Source: Polyangia bacterium
GTDB taxonomy: Bacteria > Myxococcota_A > Polyangia > Nannocystales > Nannocystaceae
DNA length: 64,000 bases
Direction: 5' to 3'
Assembly (NCBI GenBank): GCA_030424595.1
Contig: JAUHWG010000007.1
Coordinates: forward strand, 248,001 to 312,000
The notes beneath the pieces are model-generated. The model was not told where the DNA came from, made no database searches, and worked only from the letters and a program-made list of their open reading frames with translations. Shown one piece after another: positions 34,660-43,885 of the stretch; positions within the stretch are counted from its first letter, which is position 1; the number at the start of each line of letters is the position of its first letter. The translations under genes and the position numbers were made by a program.

Positions 34660-36129
34660 CTAGGTCCCGCAGAAGGTCTTGTAGGGCCCAAACTCCGGCG
34701 GCGCCGGGCTCGCGTAGTCGGCCAGCGACGGCCGCTCTTCGTAGGGCTGGGTGACCGCCTCGAGGAGGGCGTCGAAGGGGCGCATGTCGCCGTCCTGGAC
34801 CGCGGCTTCGAGCGCCTCCTCGGTCCTGTGATTGCGCGGGATGTAGATCGGGTTGACGCCGTCCATCGCTGTGGCGATCGCGTCTGCCGGCGCTCCTTCA
34901 CGATCGAGGCGGGCGCGCCAGCGCGGCATCCAGGCCGCGAGCTCCTCGGGGTTGAGCTGGAGCGCCTCGTCGGCGCTCGCTCCCCGGAGCACCTTGGCGA
35001 GGCCGCGGAAGGTCGAGGTGAAGTCGGCCTCGGCGCTCTCCATCATCCCCAGGAGCGCCTCGATGAGCTCGCCGTCGCCGCCCTCCGCCTTTTGCAGGCC
35101 GATCTTGCGGCGCATGCCCTCCAGCGAGCTCTGCTCGTAGTGCTCGCTGAGGATCCCGAGGGCCTCCTCGGCCAGGGCGATCGCCGCCTTGGGGGCGTCG
35201 GCGAGGAGCGGCAGGAGGGTCTCGGCGAAGCGCGCGAGGTTCCACATCACGATCCCGGGTTGGTTGCCGTAGGCGTAGCGACCGCGGCGGTCGATCGACG
35301 AGAACACGGTCGCGGGATCGAAGGCGTCCATGAACGCGCAGGGGCCGTAGTCGATCGTCTCGCCGGAGACCGTGACATTGTCGGTGTTCATCACCCCGTG
35401 GATGAAGCCTATCTGCATCCACCGGGCGACGAGCGAGGTCTGGGCCTTGCCGACCGCGACGAGGAGGTCGAAGTAGGGGTTCTCCGCCTTCGCGCTCGCC
35501 GGGTAGTGGCGGCGGATCGTGTAGTCGGCGAGCTTGCGGACAGGCCCGTGGTCGTGGCGCGAGGCGAAGAATTCGAAGGTGCCGACGCGGATGTGGCTGG
35601 CGGCGACGCGGGTGAGCACGGCGCCGGGGAGGGCGGTGTCGCGGAAGACCGGCTCTCCGGTCGTGACGGCCGCGAGCGCGCGGGTCGTCGGCACCCCGAG
35701 GGCGTGCATCGCCTCGCCGATCAGATACTCGCGGAGCACCGGACCGAGCGCAGCCTTGCCGTCGCCGCCGCGGGAGAAGGGGGTCGGGCCGGAGCCCTTG
35801 AGCTGGAGGTCGCGGCGCCCCCCCTGGGGATCGACGATCTCGCCCAGCAGGAGCGCACGACCGTCGCCGAGGCGCGGGGAGAAGCCGCCGAACTGATGCC
35901 CGGCGTAGGCTTGGGCGATCGGCGTCGCCCCGGCTGGGGGGGTGTTCCCCGAGAAGAGGGCGGGGCCCGCCTCGGCGAGGGCGTCGGGGTCGAGCCCGAG
36001 CTCCTCGGCCAGCGGCCGGTTGAGCTTGACCAGCGCCGGCGCCTTGAAGCCCGCCGCCTCCGAGGGTGCGTAGAAGCCCTCGAGCTCCCGGGCGAAGGTG
36101 TTGTCGAAGGCGAATCCTTGGAAGGTCAT
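34660..36129 (-). CDS. selO: SelO-type protein adenylyltransferase (YdiU)
   Basis: 489 residues, the usual length. SelO pseudokinases transfer AMP to Ser/Thr/Tyr of target proteins, linked to oxidative stress. Seen here: YAGHQFGGFSPRLGDGRALLLGE in part, LKGSGPTPFSRGGDGKAAL, and HGVMNTDNVTVSGETIDYGP, the residues that bind ATP in flipped orientation. It ends FCGT, a Cys near the C-terminus where some homologues have selenocysteine. It lies 27 bp after msrB on the same strand, which fits a shared redox-repair role (inference). Confidence 0.93.
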   Translation of the reverse strand: MTFQGFAFDNTFARELEGFYAPSEAAGFKAPALVKLNRPLAEELGLDPDALAEAGPALFSGNTPPAGATPIAQAYAGHQFGGFSPRLGDGRALLLGEIVDPQGGRRDLQLKGSGPTPFSRGGDGKAALGPVLREYLIGEAMHALGVPTTRALAAVTTGEPVFRDTALPGAVLTRVAASHIRVGTFEFFASRHDHGPVRKLADYTIRRHYPASAKAENPYFDLLVAVGKAQTSLVARWMQIGFIHGVMNTDNVTVSGETIDYGPCAFMDAFDPATVFSSIDRRGRYAYGNQPGIVMWNLARFAETLLPLLADAPKAAIALAEEALGILSEHYEQSSLEGMRRKIGLQKAEGGDGELIEALLGMMESAEADFTSTFRGLAKVLRGASADEALQLNPEELAAWMPRWRARLDREGAPADAIATAMDGVNPIYIPRNHRTEEALEAAVQDGDMRPFDALLEAVTQPYEERPSLADYASPAPPEFGPYKTFCGT

Positions 36130-36156
36130 GGTTGTCTCCGCGGGGTGCAGGTGGGC

Positions 36157-36615
<459 letters not shown>

Positions 36616-36865
36616 GGCTGCCTCGGGGTCTCTGGCCGGCGCTCTTTCGCGCTCCTCACGGAGGGGAGAGGTCGACGGCGACGATACGGGATTCGCTCGT
36701 CGCGGGATAGGCGGGGGCGAGCTCAGCGTCGGCCCAGCGCTGCGCAGGCAAGGCCGGAGCGCCGCGCTCAGAGGGGCCGGAGCGAAGGACCTGAGCGTGG
36801 GTCGGGTCGGGACGCTCGTCAACCGCGGCGCGTTCGCGTCGGCGCACGGAGCCTGTCAGGGGCCA

Positions 36866-38407
36866 CTAGACCGTCGCCGAGGCCCGCGCCCACGCCTTGG
36901 GGTAGTGGCTCTCCAGGGTGTTCGACGCGGGATGGTAGAGCCCGAGGCCGATGGAGAACCCGCGGTAGCGGAGGATGACCGACCCGGCGCCCGAGCAGGC
37001 GCTCGCCTGCGCTTCGGTCAGCGGCTGATCGTCCCGACGGAGGTACGCGCGCAGCTGGTCGGCGCTCAGCTCGATCACGTTGACCGTCGCGAGGTCGCCG
37101 AAGCGGATCGCGGCGGCGGTCGTCATCGTCGGCCGGCTGTTGGTGTGGATGAAGCGCATCCCCAGGGCGTCAGCGGGGGCCTCGGGGTCGTGGTCGGCGC
37201 TGGTGATGTAGACGCTCTTGCGGCCCGGGCGAAAGATCCGGAGGGGGGCGAACGCCTCGGGGTCGATCCCGAAGCGCTCTTCGATCGGGAGGAGCAGCGA
37301 GCGGCGCTCCTCGGCGTCGACGAGCGCGGGCGGTGAGGTCCTCGGAGCGGCCGGTGACGGGAGCGGCGATCGGTCGTCTGCGCCGGTGCGCTCCGTCGGC
37401 GGCCGGACGTCGGCGTCGCGGCTCCCCGGTCCCCTCACCGTCGTCGACTGGGACGCGAGCCGCCCCCGGGGAGCGCCGCGGCCGGAGCCCGTCGCCGCGT
37501 CTCCACAGCGCTCGAGAACGGCGACAAAGAAGCCGCCGGTGTCGCGCTGGTGGGGCCACACCCGCAGCGCGTGGCGCAGCGAGGGGTCGAGCTCTCGACC
37601 TCCCCAGCGGGTCAGCCCTGTCGAGGCGTGAAAGTTTGCCGGGTGCGCCGAGACCAGGCGCAGGTCGCCGCCGCTCTCGCGGAGCACCGTGTCGATGACA
37701 AGCTCGTTCTCCTCGGGAGCGAAGGTGCAGGTCGAGTAGACGATCCGACCGCCGACGCGGCACAGCGCGGCCGCCCGGCGGAGGATCCCGATCTGCGTGC
37801 GTGAGAGCTTCTCGGACTCCTCGGCCTGGACCTCGCGGCGGCGGGAGGACTTGCGGCAGGTCCCCTCGGCGGAGCAGGGGACATCCGCGAGGACCTTGTC
37901 AAAGAGCCGCTGCGGCTGTGGAAAGCGGAGCGCGTCGAGGGTGGTCGTCGCGACGTTCAGGAGCCCCAGGCGCTCAAAGGTGTGGCTGGCCGCGCGCATC
38001 CGCTTGACGCTGCGATCGTTGGCGATGACCGTGCCCTCCGGGCCGAGGCCCACGCCGAGCTGCGCCGTCTTGTTGCCCGGGGCTGCGCATAGGTCGAGGA
38101 CTCGCTCGCCGGGGCGAAGGTCGAGGGCCCGCGGCGGCAACATCGACACCTCCTCCTGGATATTAAAGAGCCCTGCGAGGTAGGCCCAATGATGTCCCGC
38201 CGTGAAGGTGCCCGGGACCCGAAAGGCGCTCGGCCACCAGGGCAGGGGCTCCATCGGCACGCCGAGGATCGACCGGAGCTGCGCCGGTGAGAGCCTCCGC
38301 GTGTTGGTCCAGAGGGTCTTCGGCAGGGGGCGCTGGAGCGCCGCCTGGAACGCATCCCAGTCGTCGATGATGTCGCGGTAGCGCGTGAATGCCGGCCTCT
38401 CGCCCAT
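36866..38407 (-). CDS. RsmB/RsmF-family RNA (cytosine-5) methyltransferase
   Basis: 513 residues. The SAM-binding motif VLDLCAAPGNKTAQL and the two catalytic Cys motifs, DVPCSAEGT (motif IV) and YSTCTFAPEENE (motif VI), mark an rRNA/tRNA m5C methyltransferase. A ~60-residue Pro/Arg/Ser-rich spacer separates it from a C-terminal PUA-like domain (VIELSADQLRAYLRRDDQPL...GSVILRYRGFSIGLGLYH), as in RsmF. Upstream, on the same side, is the hairpin repeat element. Confidence 0.92.
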   Translation of the reverse strand: MGERPAFTRYRDIIDDWDAFQAALQRPLPKTLWTNTRRLSPAQLRSILGVPMEPLPWWPSAFRVPGTFTAGHHWAYLAGLFNIQEEVSMLPPRALDLRPGERVLDLCAAPGNKTAQLGVGLGPEGTVIANDRSVKRMRAASHTFERLGLLNVATTTLDALRFPQPQRLFDKVLADVPCSAEGTCRKSSRRREVQAEESEKLSRTQIGILRRAAALCRVGGRIVYSTCTFAPEENELVIDTVLRESGGDLRLVSAHPANFHASTGLTRWGGRELDPSLRHALRVWPHQRDTGGFFVAVLERCGDAATGSGRGAPRGRLASQSTTVRGPGSRDADVRPPTERTGADDRSPLPSPAAPRTSPPALVDAEERRSLLLPIEERFGIDPEAFAPLRIFRPGRKSVYITSADHDPEAPADALGMRFIHTNSRPTMTTAAAIRFGDLATVNVIELSADQLRAYLRRDDQPLTEAQASACSGAGSVILRYRGFSIGLGLYHPASNTLESHYPKAWARASATV

Positions 38408-38798
38408 CGCCGCAGCCTAGCAGCCCGGAGCAAAAGTCCCGCGCGCTCTCCAGCCCTCGTCGCCCCTCTCGGCCCCGCCGAAACTTGCGGTACGGCCCAG
38501 TACAGCGGCGTTTCGTCGAAGCCGAGAGGGCCAACGATTACGGCGCGAGAGCACACGGGACTTTTGCCACGGGCAGCTAGGCCTGAAATAAGCGCTGGTG
38601 TGAGGTGCCCTCACGAGCCCGCGTAGAACCCCTGATGACACGGATTTCGCGCTTCGACCGTATCTGTGCGGGGGAGCGCTCACCTCGTGCTTGACGACGG
38701 GCGGAGCTCGGAGGCTGAAGGCGGGCGGGCGAGGGGCGACGAGGCGCTCCCGCGACCGCCTTCGCCGGTCCTGGCGTCGATCGTCGAGGTGCTCGCGT
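38408..38798. other. Intergenic stretch with hairpin repeat element
   Basis: 391 bp. The first half is the 164-bp inverted repeat element. The remainder has a small GTGAGG-TGC-CCTCAC stem near 38600 and no gene. Confidence 0.6.
38417..38580. repeat. MITE-like inverted-repeat element, 164 bp
   Basis: Both ends begin CTAGC and carry the same AGTCCCG...GCTCTC sequence in opposite orientation; about 30 of 37 terminal bases pair (38417-38453 with 38544-38580). Inner segments also pair (CCCTCTCGGC with GCCGAGAGGG, CCGAAAC with GTTTCG), so the whole unit can fold into one long hairpin. It has no ORF of its own. Relatives lie at 29757, 33864 and 39985. Confidence 0.8.
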
Positions 38799-39938
38799 CT
38801 AGTTCGCCCCGCTCTTCACCCAGTTGATCATCAGGCACTTCTGCGCGTCCGAGAGGGAGCCGCCGAGGGGCATCGTCGAGCCGCTCCCCATCGGCGCCTT
38901 GGCCTGCTGTCCGAGGACCTTGAAGATCAGGTAGCTCTGCTCGACGTTGCTCGGCTCGGTCCGATCGAGGCTCGACTGCGACGACTTGACGTTGACGGTG
39001 TTGTTCTTGAGCGCGCTGGCGCTGCCCATGTTGAGGCCGCCGGAGCTGGCGTTGCCGAGGTGGCAGTTGGCGCCGCACTTCTGCGAGATCACCTGGTCGA
39101 AGACGGTCGTCGCGTTGACGTTGGCGTCCATGCAGTTGGGGAGGACGAGCGCGTCGTCGATGCAGGTGCCGCCCATGCAGGCGCCGCTCTCACAGTCGTC
39201 GTCGCCGTCACAGGACGCGCCGAGACCGCAGGGGGCACACTCGTCGCCGCCGCAGTCGACGTCCGTCTCGCCGGCGTTTTGGGCCCTGTCGTCGCAGGTC
39301 GCGGCGACGCAGGCGTTGGTGCACTCGTCGGCGTCGTTCATGTTGCCGTCGTCGCACTCCTCGACGCCGGCCTGGACCTTGCTGTCGCCGCAGACGGCGT
39401 CGATGCAGGTGCTCAAGCAGGCGTCGGTGTCGTCCATGTTGCCGTCATCGCACTCCTCGCCGTCCTGGAGCTCGCCGTCGCCGCAGCTCGCGCTCGCGCA
39501 GGCGTTGGAGCACTCGTCGTCGTCCACCGTGTTGCCGTCGTCGCAGGCCTCGCCGGGGCCGACAAACCCGTCGCCGCAGCTCGCCTCTTCGCAGGTGTCG
39601 AGGCAGGAGTCGGTGTTGTCGGCGTTGCCGTCATCACAGGCCTCGCCATCGTCGACCATCCCGTCGCCGCAGACGCCGGGCCCGTCGGTGGTCGTCTCGT
39701 CGGTGGTGGACTCTGTCGTGGTGGCCGTGTCCTCGGTGGTCGCGTCGGTGGTGGTCGTCCCGGTCTCCGGGCCCCCCGTCGACGAGGTCGAGTCCTCGGT
39801 CGTGCCGCCGGTCGTCGTCGTGTCGCCGGTGGTGCCCTCGGTGTCGCCGCTCGAGGTCGAGGCGTCGTCCCCCGAGCACCCCGCGAGGATCAGGACGGCT
39901 GGGAGGAGGGAGGTACGGACAAGACCTGTAAGTTTCAT
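38799..39938 (-). CDS. DUF4215 Cys-rich repeat lipoprotein with cytochrome-like C-terminus
   Basis: 379 residues. Lipobox LILAGCSG; a ~65-residue Thr/Ser/Asp linker; then four repeats of the form CGDG-x5-GE-x-CDDGN-x5-D-x-C-x3-C, the myxobacterial disulfide-rich DUF4215 repeat, and a looser fifth Cys cluster. The last ~95 residues look like a cytochrome c domain ([31 protein letters not shown]) with a candidate axial Met. The heme-like motif is CxxxCH rather than CxxCH, so heme attachment is uncertain. Probably surface-exposed. Confidence 0.88.
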   Translation of the reverse strand: MKLTGLVRTSLLPAVLILAGCSGDDASTSSGDTEGTTGDTTTTGGTTEDSTSSTGGPETGTTTTDATTEDTATTTESTTDETTTDGPGVCGDGMVDDGEACDDGNADNTDSCLDTCEEASCGDGFVGPGEACDDGNTVDDDECSNACASASCGDGELQDGEECDDGNMDDTDACLSTCIDAVCGDSKVQAGVEECDDGNMNDADECTNACVAATCDDRAQNAGETDVDCGGDECAPCGLGASCDGDDDCESGACMGGTCIDDALVLPNCMDANVNATTVFDQVISQKCGANCHLGNASSGGLNMGSASALKNNTVNVKSSQSSLDRTEPSNVEQSYLIFKVLGQQAKAPMGSGSTMPLGGSLSDAQKCLMINWVKSGAN

Positions 39939-39984
39939 CGGACTCTGGAGTACCGCGTCCCTTTCTGTCCTACAAGCCAGGCTC

Positions 39985-40057
39985 GCGCGATTCTGGCCGA
40001 GTCGAGCGGGACGGCGAGGGCTGGAGAGCGCGGGGCTTCTCTACCGGCTGCTGGGTG
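39985..40057. repeat. Half copy of the hairpin repeat family (inverted orientation)
   Basis: Reverse complement of 40012-40031 is GCGCTCTCCAGCCCTCGCCG, one base different from the left motif of the element at 38417. The outer CCCAGCAGCC end is also present; the other half is missing. Confidence 0.6.
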
Positions 40058-40109
40058 CGTGAGCGCGCCGCCCCTTGACCGCGCACGGAGCGGGCGAGAA
40101 GCTCTGGGC

Positions 40110-40985
40110 ATGGTAGGTCGACGTCCGACAGGGTGCACTCTGACAGCTCTCCTCTCGCTCATGGTGGGCTGTGCCGGAGGCGGAGAGGGCGGAGAGACGG
40201 ACGGAACGTCGAGCGCGGGCACCTCCGCGAGCGCGGGCACATCGGCGAGCGCTAGCGCGTCCGCGGGATCGAGCGGCGGGAGCGGGGAGACGAGCGACAC
40301 CTCCGGAGCTGCCGCTGATGGCTGGGAGTCCGACTATGCCGAGGCCGGCGTCGGGATCCAGTGCGGCCAGAGCGAGGCGGAGATGCAGGCCGCGGGTGCG
40401 CCGTCGCTGAGCTTTGACGGGTCGACGATCTACGTCGGCTTTGAGCAGGAAGGGCAGAACCAGGACCCGGTCTTCGCCCGCTTCGACGCCGGCGTCGAGG
40501 TCTACTGCGAGCATCACGAGACCGAAGCCCCCGACGGCCGGGCGCTCGGCCTCACCTGGGACGGCGGAGAGCATGCCTATGTCGTCTACACGATCGTCGG
40601 CGGCGGCTCCTCCCTCGAGGGCAAGGGCGGGTGGCTCTCCTCCTACGCGCCAGGCTCGATCAGCGGCGGCGGCCCCAAGGTCTCCGTCGTCGGCCGGGTC
40701 GAGACCGACGGTGGGACCCTCGCGAGCTCGACCTTCGTGATCGCCGTGAAGTCCGACAACAAGGTCAACTCGCACGGTCCCCGAGCGGCGCCCGTCGTCC
40801 TCGAAAGCGGCGACGTCGAGTTTCTCGGCGCCTCCGCGCACAAGCCGATCGACGCCGATGGCGAGGCGTCGATGGACTGCACGGACTATCCGTTTGACTC
40901 GCGCTATGTCTTCTCGGCGGACCTCTCGACCTTGGTCTGCGCCTCGTGCAGCAACTGCACCTCGCAGCGACCGTGCGAGCCCTGA
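40110..40985 (+). CDS. Lipoprotein with Ala/Ser/Gly-rich linker, function unknown
   Basis: 291 residues. The signal peptide TLTALLSLMVGCAGG has a lipobox (MVGC). A ~45-residue Ser/Ala/Gly/Thr linker leads to a beta-rich domain with repeated short motifs (SLSFDGSTIYVGFEQEG, ALGLTWDGGEHAYVVYTIVGGGSS), consistent with a small beta-propeller, and a C-terminal Cys cluster (CASCSNCTSQRPC). I do not recognise a family. Divergent from the DUF4215 lipoprotein. Confidence 0.75.
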   Translation: MVGRRPTGCTLTALLSLMVGCAGGGEGGETDGTSSAGTSASAGTSASASASAGSSGGSGETSDTSGAAADGWESDYAEAGVGIQCGQSEAEMQAAGAPSLSFDGSTIYVGFEQEGQNQDPVFARFDAGVEVYCEHHETEAPDGRALGLTWDGGEHAYVVYTIVGGGSSLEGKGGWLSSYAPGSISGGGPKVSVVGRVETDGGTLASSTFVIAVKSDNKVNSHGPRAAPVVLESGDVEFLGASAHKPIDADGEASMDCTDYPFDSRYVFSADLSTLVCASCSNCTSQRPCEP

Positions 40986-41083
40986 GCGGGCCCCCGCGCT
41001 CGCTTCACCTACCATGGGAGCCCGCCGTCGGCGGCTCGGAGTGCGGTGAGCGGTGAGCCGAGCGCAGGCGCTGGGTCGTCGCC

Positions 41084-41692
41084 TCAGCAGGGCTCGGAGT
41101 CGCCGAGGGCCTGCCACTGCTCGGCGCAGACGGTGTTGTTCGGGTTGTAGGCGTCGGGGTTCCACTCGTCGCAGGGGATCTCGGCCATGCACTCGCCGAA
41201 GACGTCCAGGGCTTCGCGACGGGAGGGGCACTCGCCCCAGTAGCTGAGGCTGGCGTCGACGCAGTCCGCCTCGTCTTCGTAGTAGGTGCCGCCGCAGTCG
41301 ACGTAGTGGCTGCAGAAGGCCTCGAGGCCGCTCTTGACGACGCCGGTGGTGTCGCCCGAGGTCGAGGTTGTCGGGTCGTCGGTCGTGGTCCCGGTCGCGT
41401 CGGAGGTCGAGGTGGTGTCGTCGGAGGTCGAGGTGGTGTCGTCGGAGGTCGAGGTGGTGTCGTCGGAGGTGGCGCTCTCGGAGGCGTCGGAGGTCGGCCC
41501 GGAGGTGGCGTCGGCGGTCGAGCTCGAGCCGGAGGTGGCGCTCTCAGAGGCGCTGGAGCTCATGCTGGTCGCGCCTGTCGATCCGGTGGTTCCATCGTCG
41601 CCGACGTCATCCGACCCGCAGGCCGCCAGGGAGACGATGCAGGCCGCGGAGGTCAGGACGAGGCGGAGGCTTGGGAGGCTTCGGGTGATCAT
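41084..41692 (-). CDS. Lipoprotein with SDDTTST repeats, function unknown
   Basis: 202 residues. The signal ends VSLAACGS (lipobox), followed by ~85 residues of Ser/Thr/Asp/Ala, including three copies of a 21-bp repeat (SDDTTST). The last ~85 residues are a small Cys-rich domain (FCSHYVDCGGTYYEDEADCVDA...CMAEIPCDEW...CAEQW), likely disulfide-bonded and of a kind common in myxobacterial lipoproteins. Role unknown. Confidence 0.8.
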   Translation of the reverse strand: MITRSLPSLRLVLTSAACIVSLAACGSDDVGDDGTTGSTGATSMSSSASESATSGSSSTADATSGPTSDASESATSDDTTSTSDDTTSTSDDTTSTSDATGTTTDDPTTSTSGDTTGVVKSGLEAFCSHYVDCGGTYYEDEADCVDASLSYWGECPSRREALDVFGECMAEIPCDEWNPDAYNPNNTVCAEQWQALGDSEPC

Positions 41693-42202
41693 GGCGGCGG
41701 AGGATAGCGGAGCGGAAGCTCAGATTCGAGCCGGTGTTGGTAGGATTCCGCATTTGCATTGAGCTTAAAGTGTTGGTCGAATCGCCCATTTGGCGTTAGT
41801 GTCGCAGGTGAGGTCGTATGTTAATGGAGACCCCTTGGTGGATGGACGCAGGGGGACTTTCAATAGAGTGGGCAGGTGAGCGTGCCCGCGATCGCGGCGT
41901 TCCTCGGGGCCGCCTTGAGGAGACTTCAAGCCCGCGTTGGCGTCGATCCCTGGGGGAAGCGTAGAGCGCCCGTCGAGCGGACTTGCGCTGCGCAGGCGGT
42001 TCGGGAGTCTAGATTCGTGGACGTGATGTCTCCTCACGCGGAGGGGCGACCGTCGGGTATCGCTCACGTCCCTCGTCTCGTTCATCAGCGCGCGACGATG
42101 ACAGGCGAACGTGGCTCTTTGCGAGCACTCCGCACACTCGGCCCGGGAAATTTGGCGACAGCGTGCCCCCTGGGGTCGACGCTCCGCTACGATCGAGACC
42201 AC
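41693..42202. other. Intergenic stretch, no convincing gene
   Basis: 510 bp. 41740-41870 is clearly less GC-rich than its surroundings and probably holds divergent promoters. The + strand frame of the next gene is open through much of it, but the sequence is not protein-like. Confidence 0.4.
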
Positions 42203-43588
42203 GTGGACTTCGACGTGGACTTCGACGTGATCATCGTCGGTGGACGACCCGCTGGAGCCTCGCTCGCCGCCCATCTAGGCGCCCAGGGGGTCAAGGTGCT
42301 GGTGGTCGACCGGTCGCTCTTTCCGTCGCTCCCGGGCGTCCCCTCGTCGCCGGTGCTCTTCCCCTGCGGCATGACCCTCCTGGGCGAGATCGGGATCGCC
42401 GAGGCGAGCTACGCGGATCCCCAGGCGAAGATGGGGGGGATCCGGTTTGAGCTCGCGGACTATTTCCACACCTGGATGCCGGTGCCGACGATGGCCTGCG
42501 GCCGCGACTATTTCTACGGGATCCAGCGCCCCTCCTTCGACGATCTTCTCTGGCAGAACCTCGCCCGCTTCCCGAGCGTCGAGCGTCGTCAGGGGTTCAG
42601 CGTCGTCGACCTGCTCCGCGAGGGGGGGCGGGTGATGGGGATCGTCGTCGAGCCCCGGGGGGGTGGCTCCTCCGAGGACCGCGAAGAGATCACGGCCCGC
42701 TGTGTCGTCGGCGCGGACGGCCGCTATAGCCTGGTCGCCCGTCGGGTCGAGGCGGAGACCTACGAGGCTCGCAATGACAACACAAGCACTGTCTATTTCG
42801 CCGACTGGGAGGGCGCGACCTTTGAGGAGCCCGGGGGGCCCTGGGCCCATATCTACACCAACGCGCGCGGTCTCGACATTATCTCCTTCGCGATGCCGGG
42901 CGGCCGCTACTCGATCAATATCCATAGTCGGTCGGATCGCACCCAGATCGACGGCGACGCCACCGGGTACTACGAGGGCCTATTGCGGTCGCAGCCGAGG
43001 GTCTGGCGCTACCTGGAGGGGGCCCGGCGGGTCAGCCCTGTCTATGGGGTGAAGAGCATCGCCAACGCCTATCTGCGGGCGAGCGGCCCCGGCTGGGCGC
43101 TCTGCGGCGACGCGGGTCATCACAAGGATCCCGTCGACGGGCAGGGGATCTACGACGCGCTGCTCAGCGCTCGCGTCCTCGCCCCGGCCCTCGTCTCGGC
43201 GCTCTCGGGGGAGAAGCCCTGGGAGGAGGCGATGGCGGACTACGAGCGCGGGCTGCGGGCGTCGACCCACGCGATGTTCCTGTCGACGACCGGTCGGCTC
43301 AAGCGAGAGCTCTACGGAGAGCCGCCGGTGCCGGTGATCAAGAGCCTGATCCGCTGGCGCCTCTCGGATCCGAGCTACCACGCGGCGTTTCATCGGGTGC
43401 TCAACCGAGAGATCGATCCCGCCATCCTCAACTCCCCGTGGGGGATCGCCGCCTCGGTCGGCCGGGGGATCTGTCGCGACGTGGCTGGGCTCTTTGGGCG
43501 CGCGAATCCGAGACAGGCGCTCCACGACGGGGCCGCGCGCGCTCTCGCCCATTCGACGGCGCCCGGAGCGAGCCGCGAAGACCGCTAG
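42203..43588 (+). CDS. FAD-dependent monooxygenase / geranylgeranyl-reductase-like oxidoreductase
   Basis: 461 residues, PHBH/UbiH-like fold. FAD motifs: DVIIVGGRPAGASLAAHL (dinucleotide binding), CVVGADGRYSLVARR (DG motif) and ALCGDAGHHKDPVDGQGIYDA (GD motif). Such enzymes hydroxylate aromatic or polyketide-like substrates or reduce isoprenoid chains. The GTG at 42203 is the first of three possible starts (42203, 42215, 42227), created by a 12-bp direct duplication GTGGACTTCGAC. No partner gene identifies the substrate. Confidence 0.85.
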   Translation: MDFDVDFDVIIVGGRPAGASLAAHLGAQGVKVLVVDRSLFPSLPGVPSSPVLFPCGMTLLGEIGIAEASYADPQAKMGGIRFELADYFHTWMPVPTMACGRDYFYGIQRPSFDDLLWQNLARFPSVERRQGFSVVDLLREGGRVMGIVVEPRGGGSSEDREEITARCVVGADGRYSLVARRVEAETYEARNDNTSTVYFADWEGATFEEPGGPWAHIYTNARGLDIISFAMPGGRYSINIHSRSDRTQIDGDATGYYEGLLRSQPRVWRYLEGARRVSPVYGVKSIANAYLRASGPGWALCGDAGHHKDPVDGQGIYDALLSARVLAPALVSALSGEKPWEEAMADYERGLRASTHAMFLSTTGRLKRELYGEPPVPVIKSLIRWRLSDPSYHAAFHRVLNREIDPAILNSPWGIAASVGRGICRDVAGLFGRANPRQALHDGAARALAHSTAPGASREDR

Positions 43589-43885
43589 CCGTCCGCGCGA
43601 GGGTGGTGCTGCTCGTCCTTCTCGGCCGTCCTGGTTTGGGGGCTAGGCGCTGAGAGAGCCGAGGGCTGAGCGCGAGCGCCGGGGACCCCTCACTGCGGGC
43701 TCCTGGAGCCGGGCTTCGGCTGCTAGCGCATCTCCTCCCTCTCCACGTTGGAATGATCGTACGCCGCTGGGGACGCCGGATTGTCTCCGTCTTCGTCGAG
43801 AACCGGGAGAACGCGCGAAAGGTCGCAGCATGGCCTGAGAATGGCTGCTAGGCTCGCGGAGGTCTTCATCGACGAGGTTTATCCC
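43589..43885. other. Intergenic stretch, nothing clear
   Basis: 297 bp. A stretch near 43615-43715 weakly recalls the hairpin repeat (CCTTCTCGGC, GCGCGAGC, GGGACCC), too degenerate to call. Confidence 0.3.

Noticed and set aside
41876..42202. Earlier start for the flavin monooxygenase
   Set aside because: It would put 109 non-conserved residues before the Rossmann motif, which normally begins near the N-terminus.
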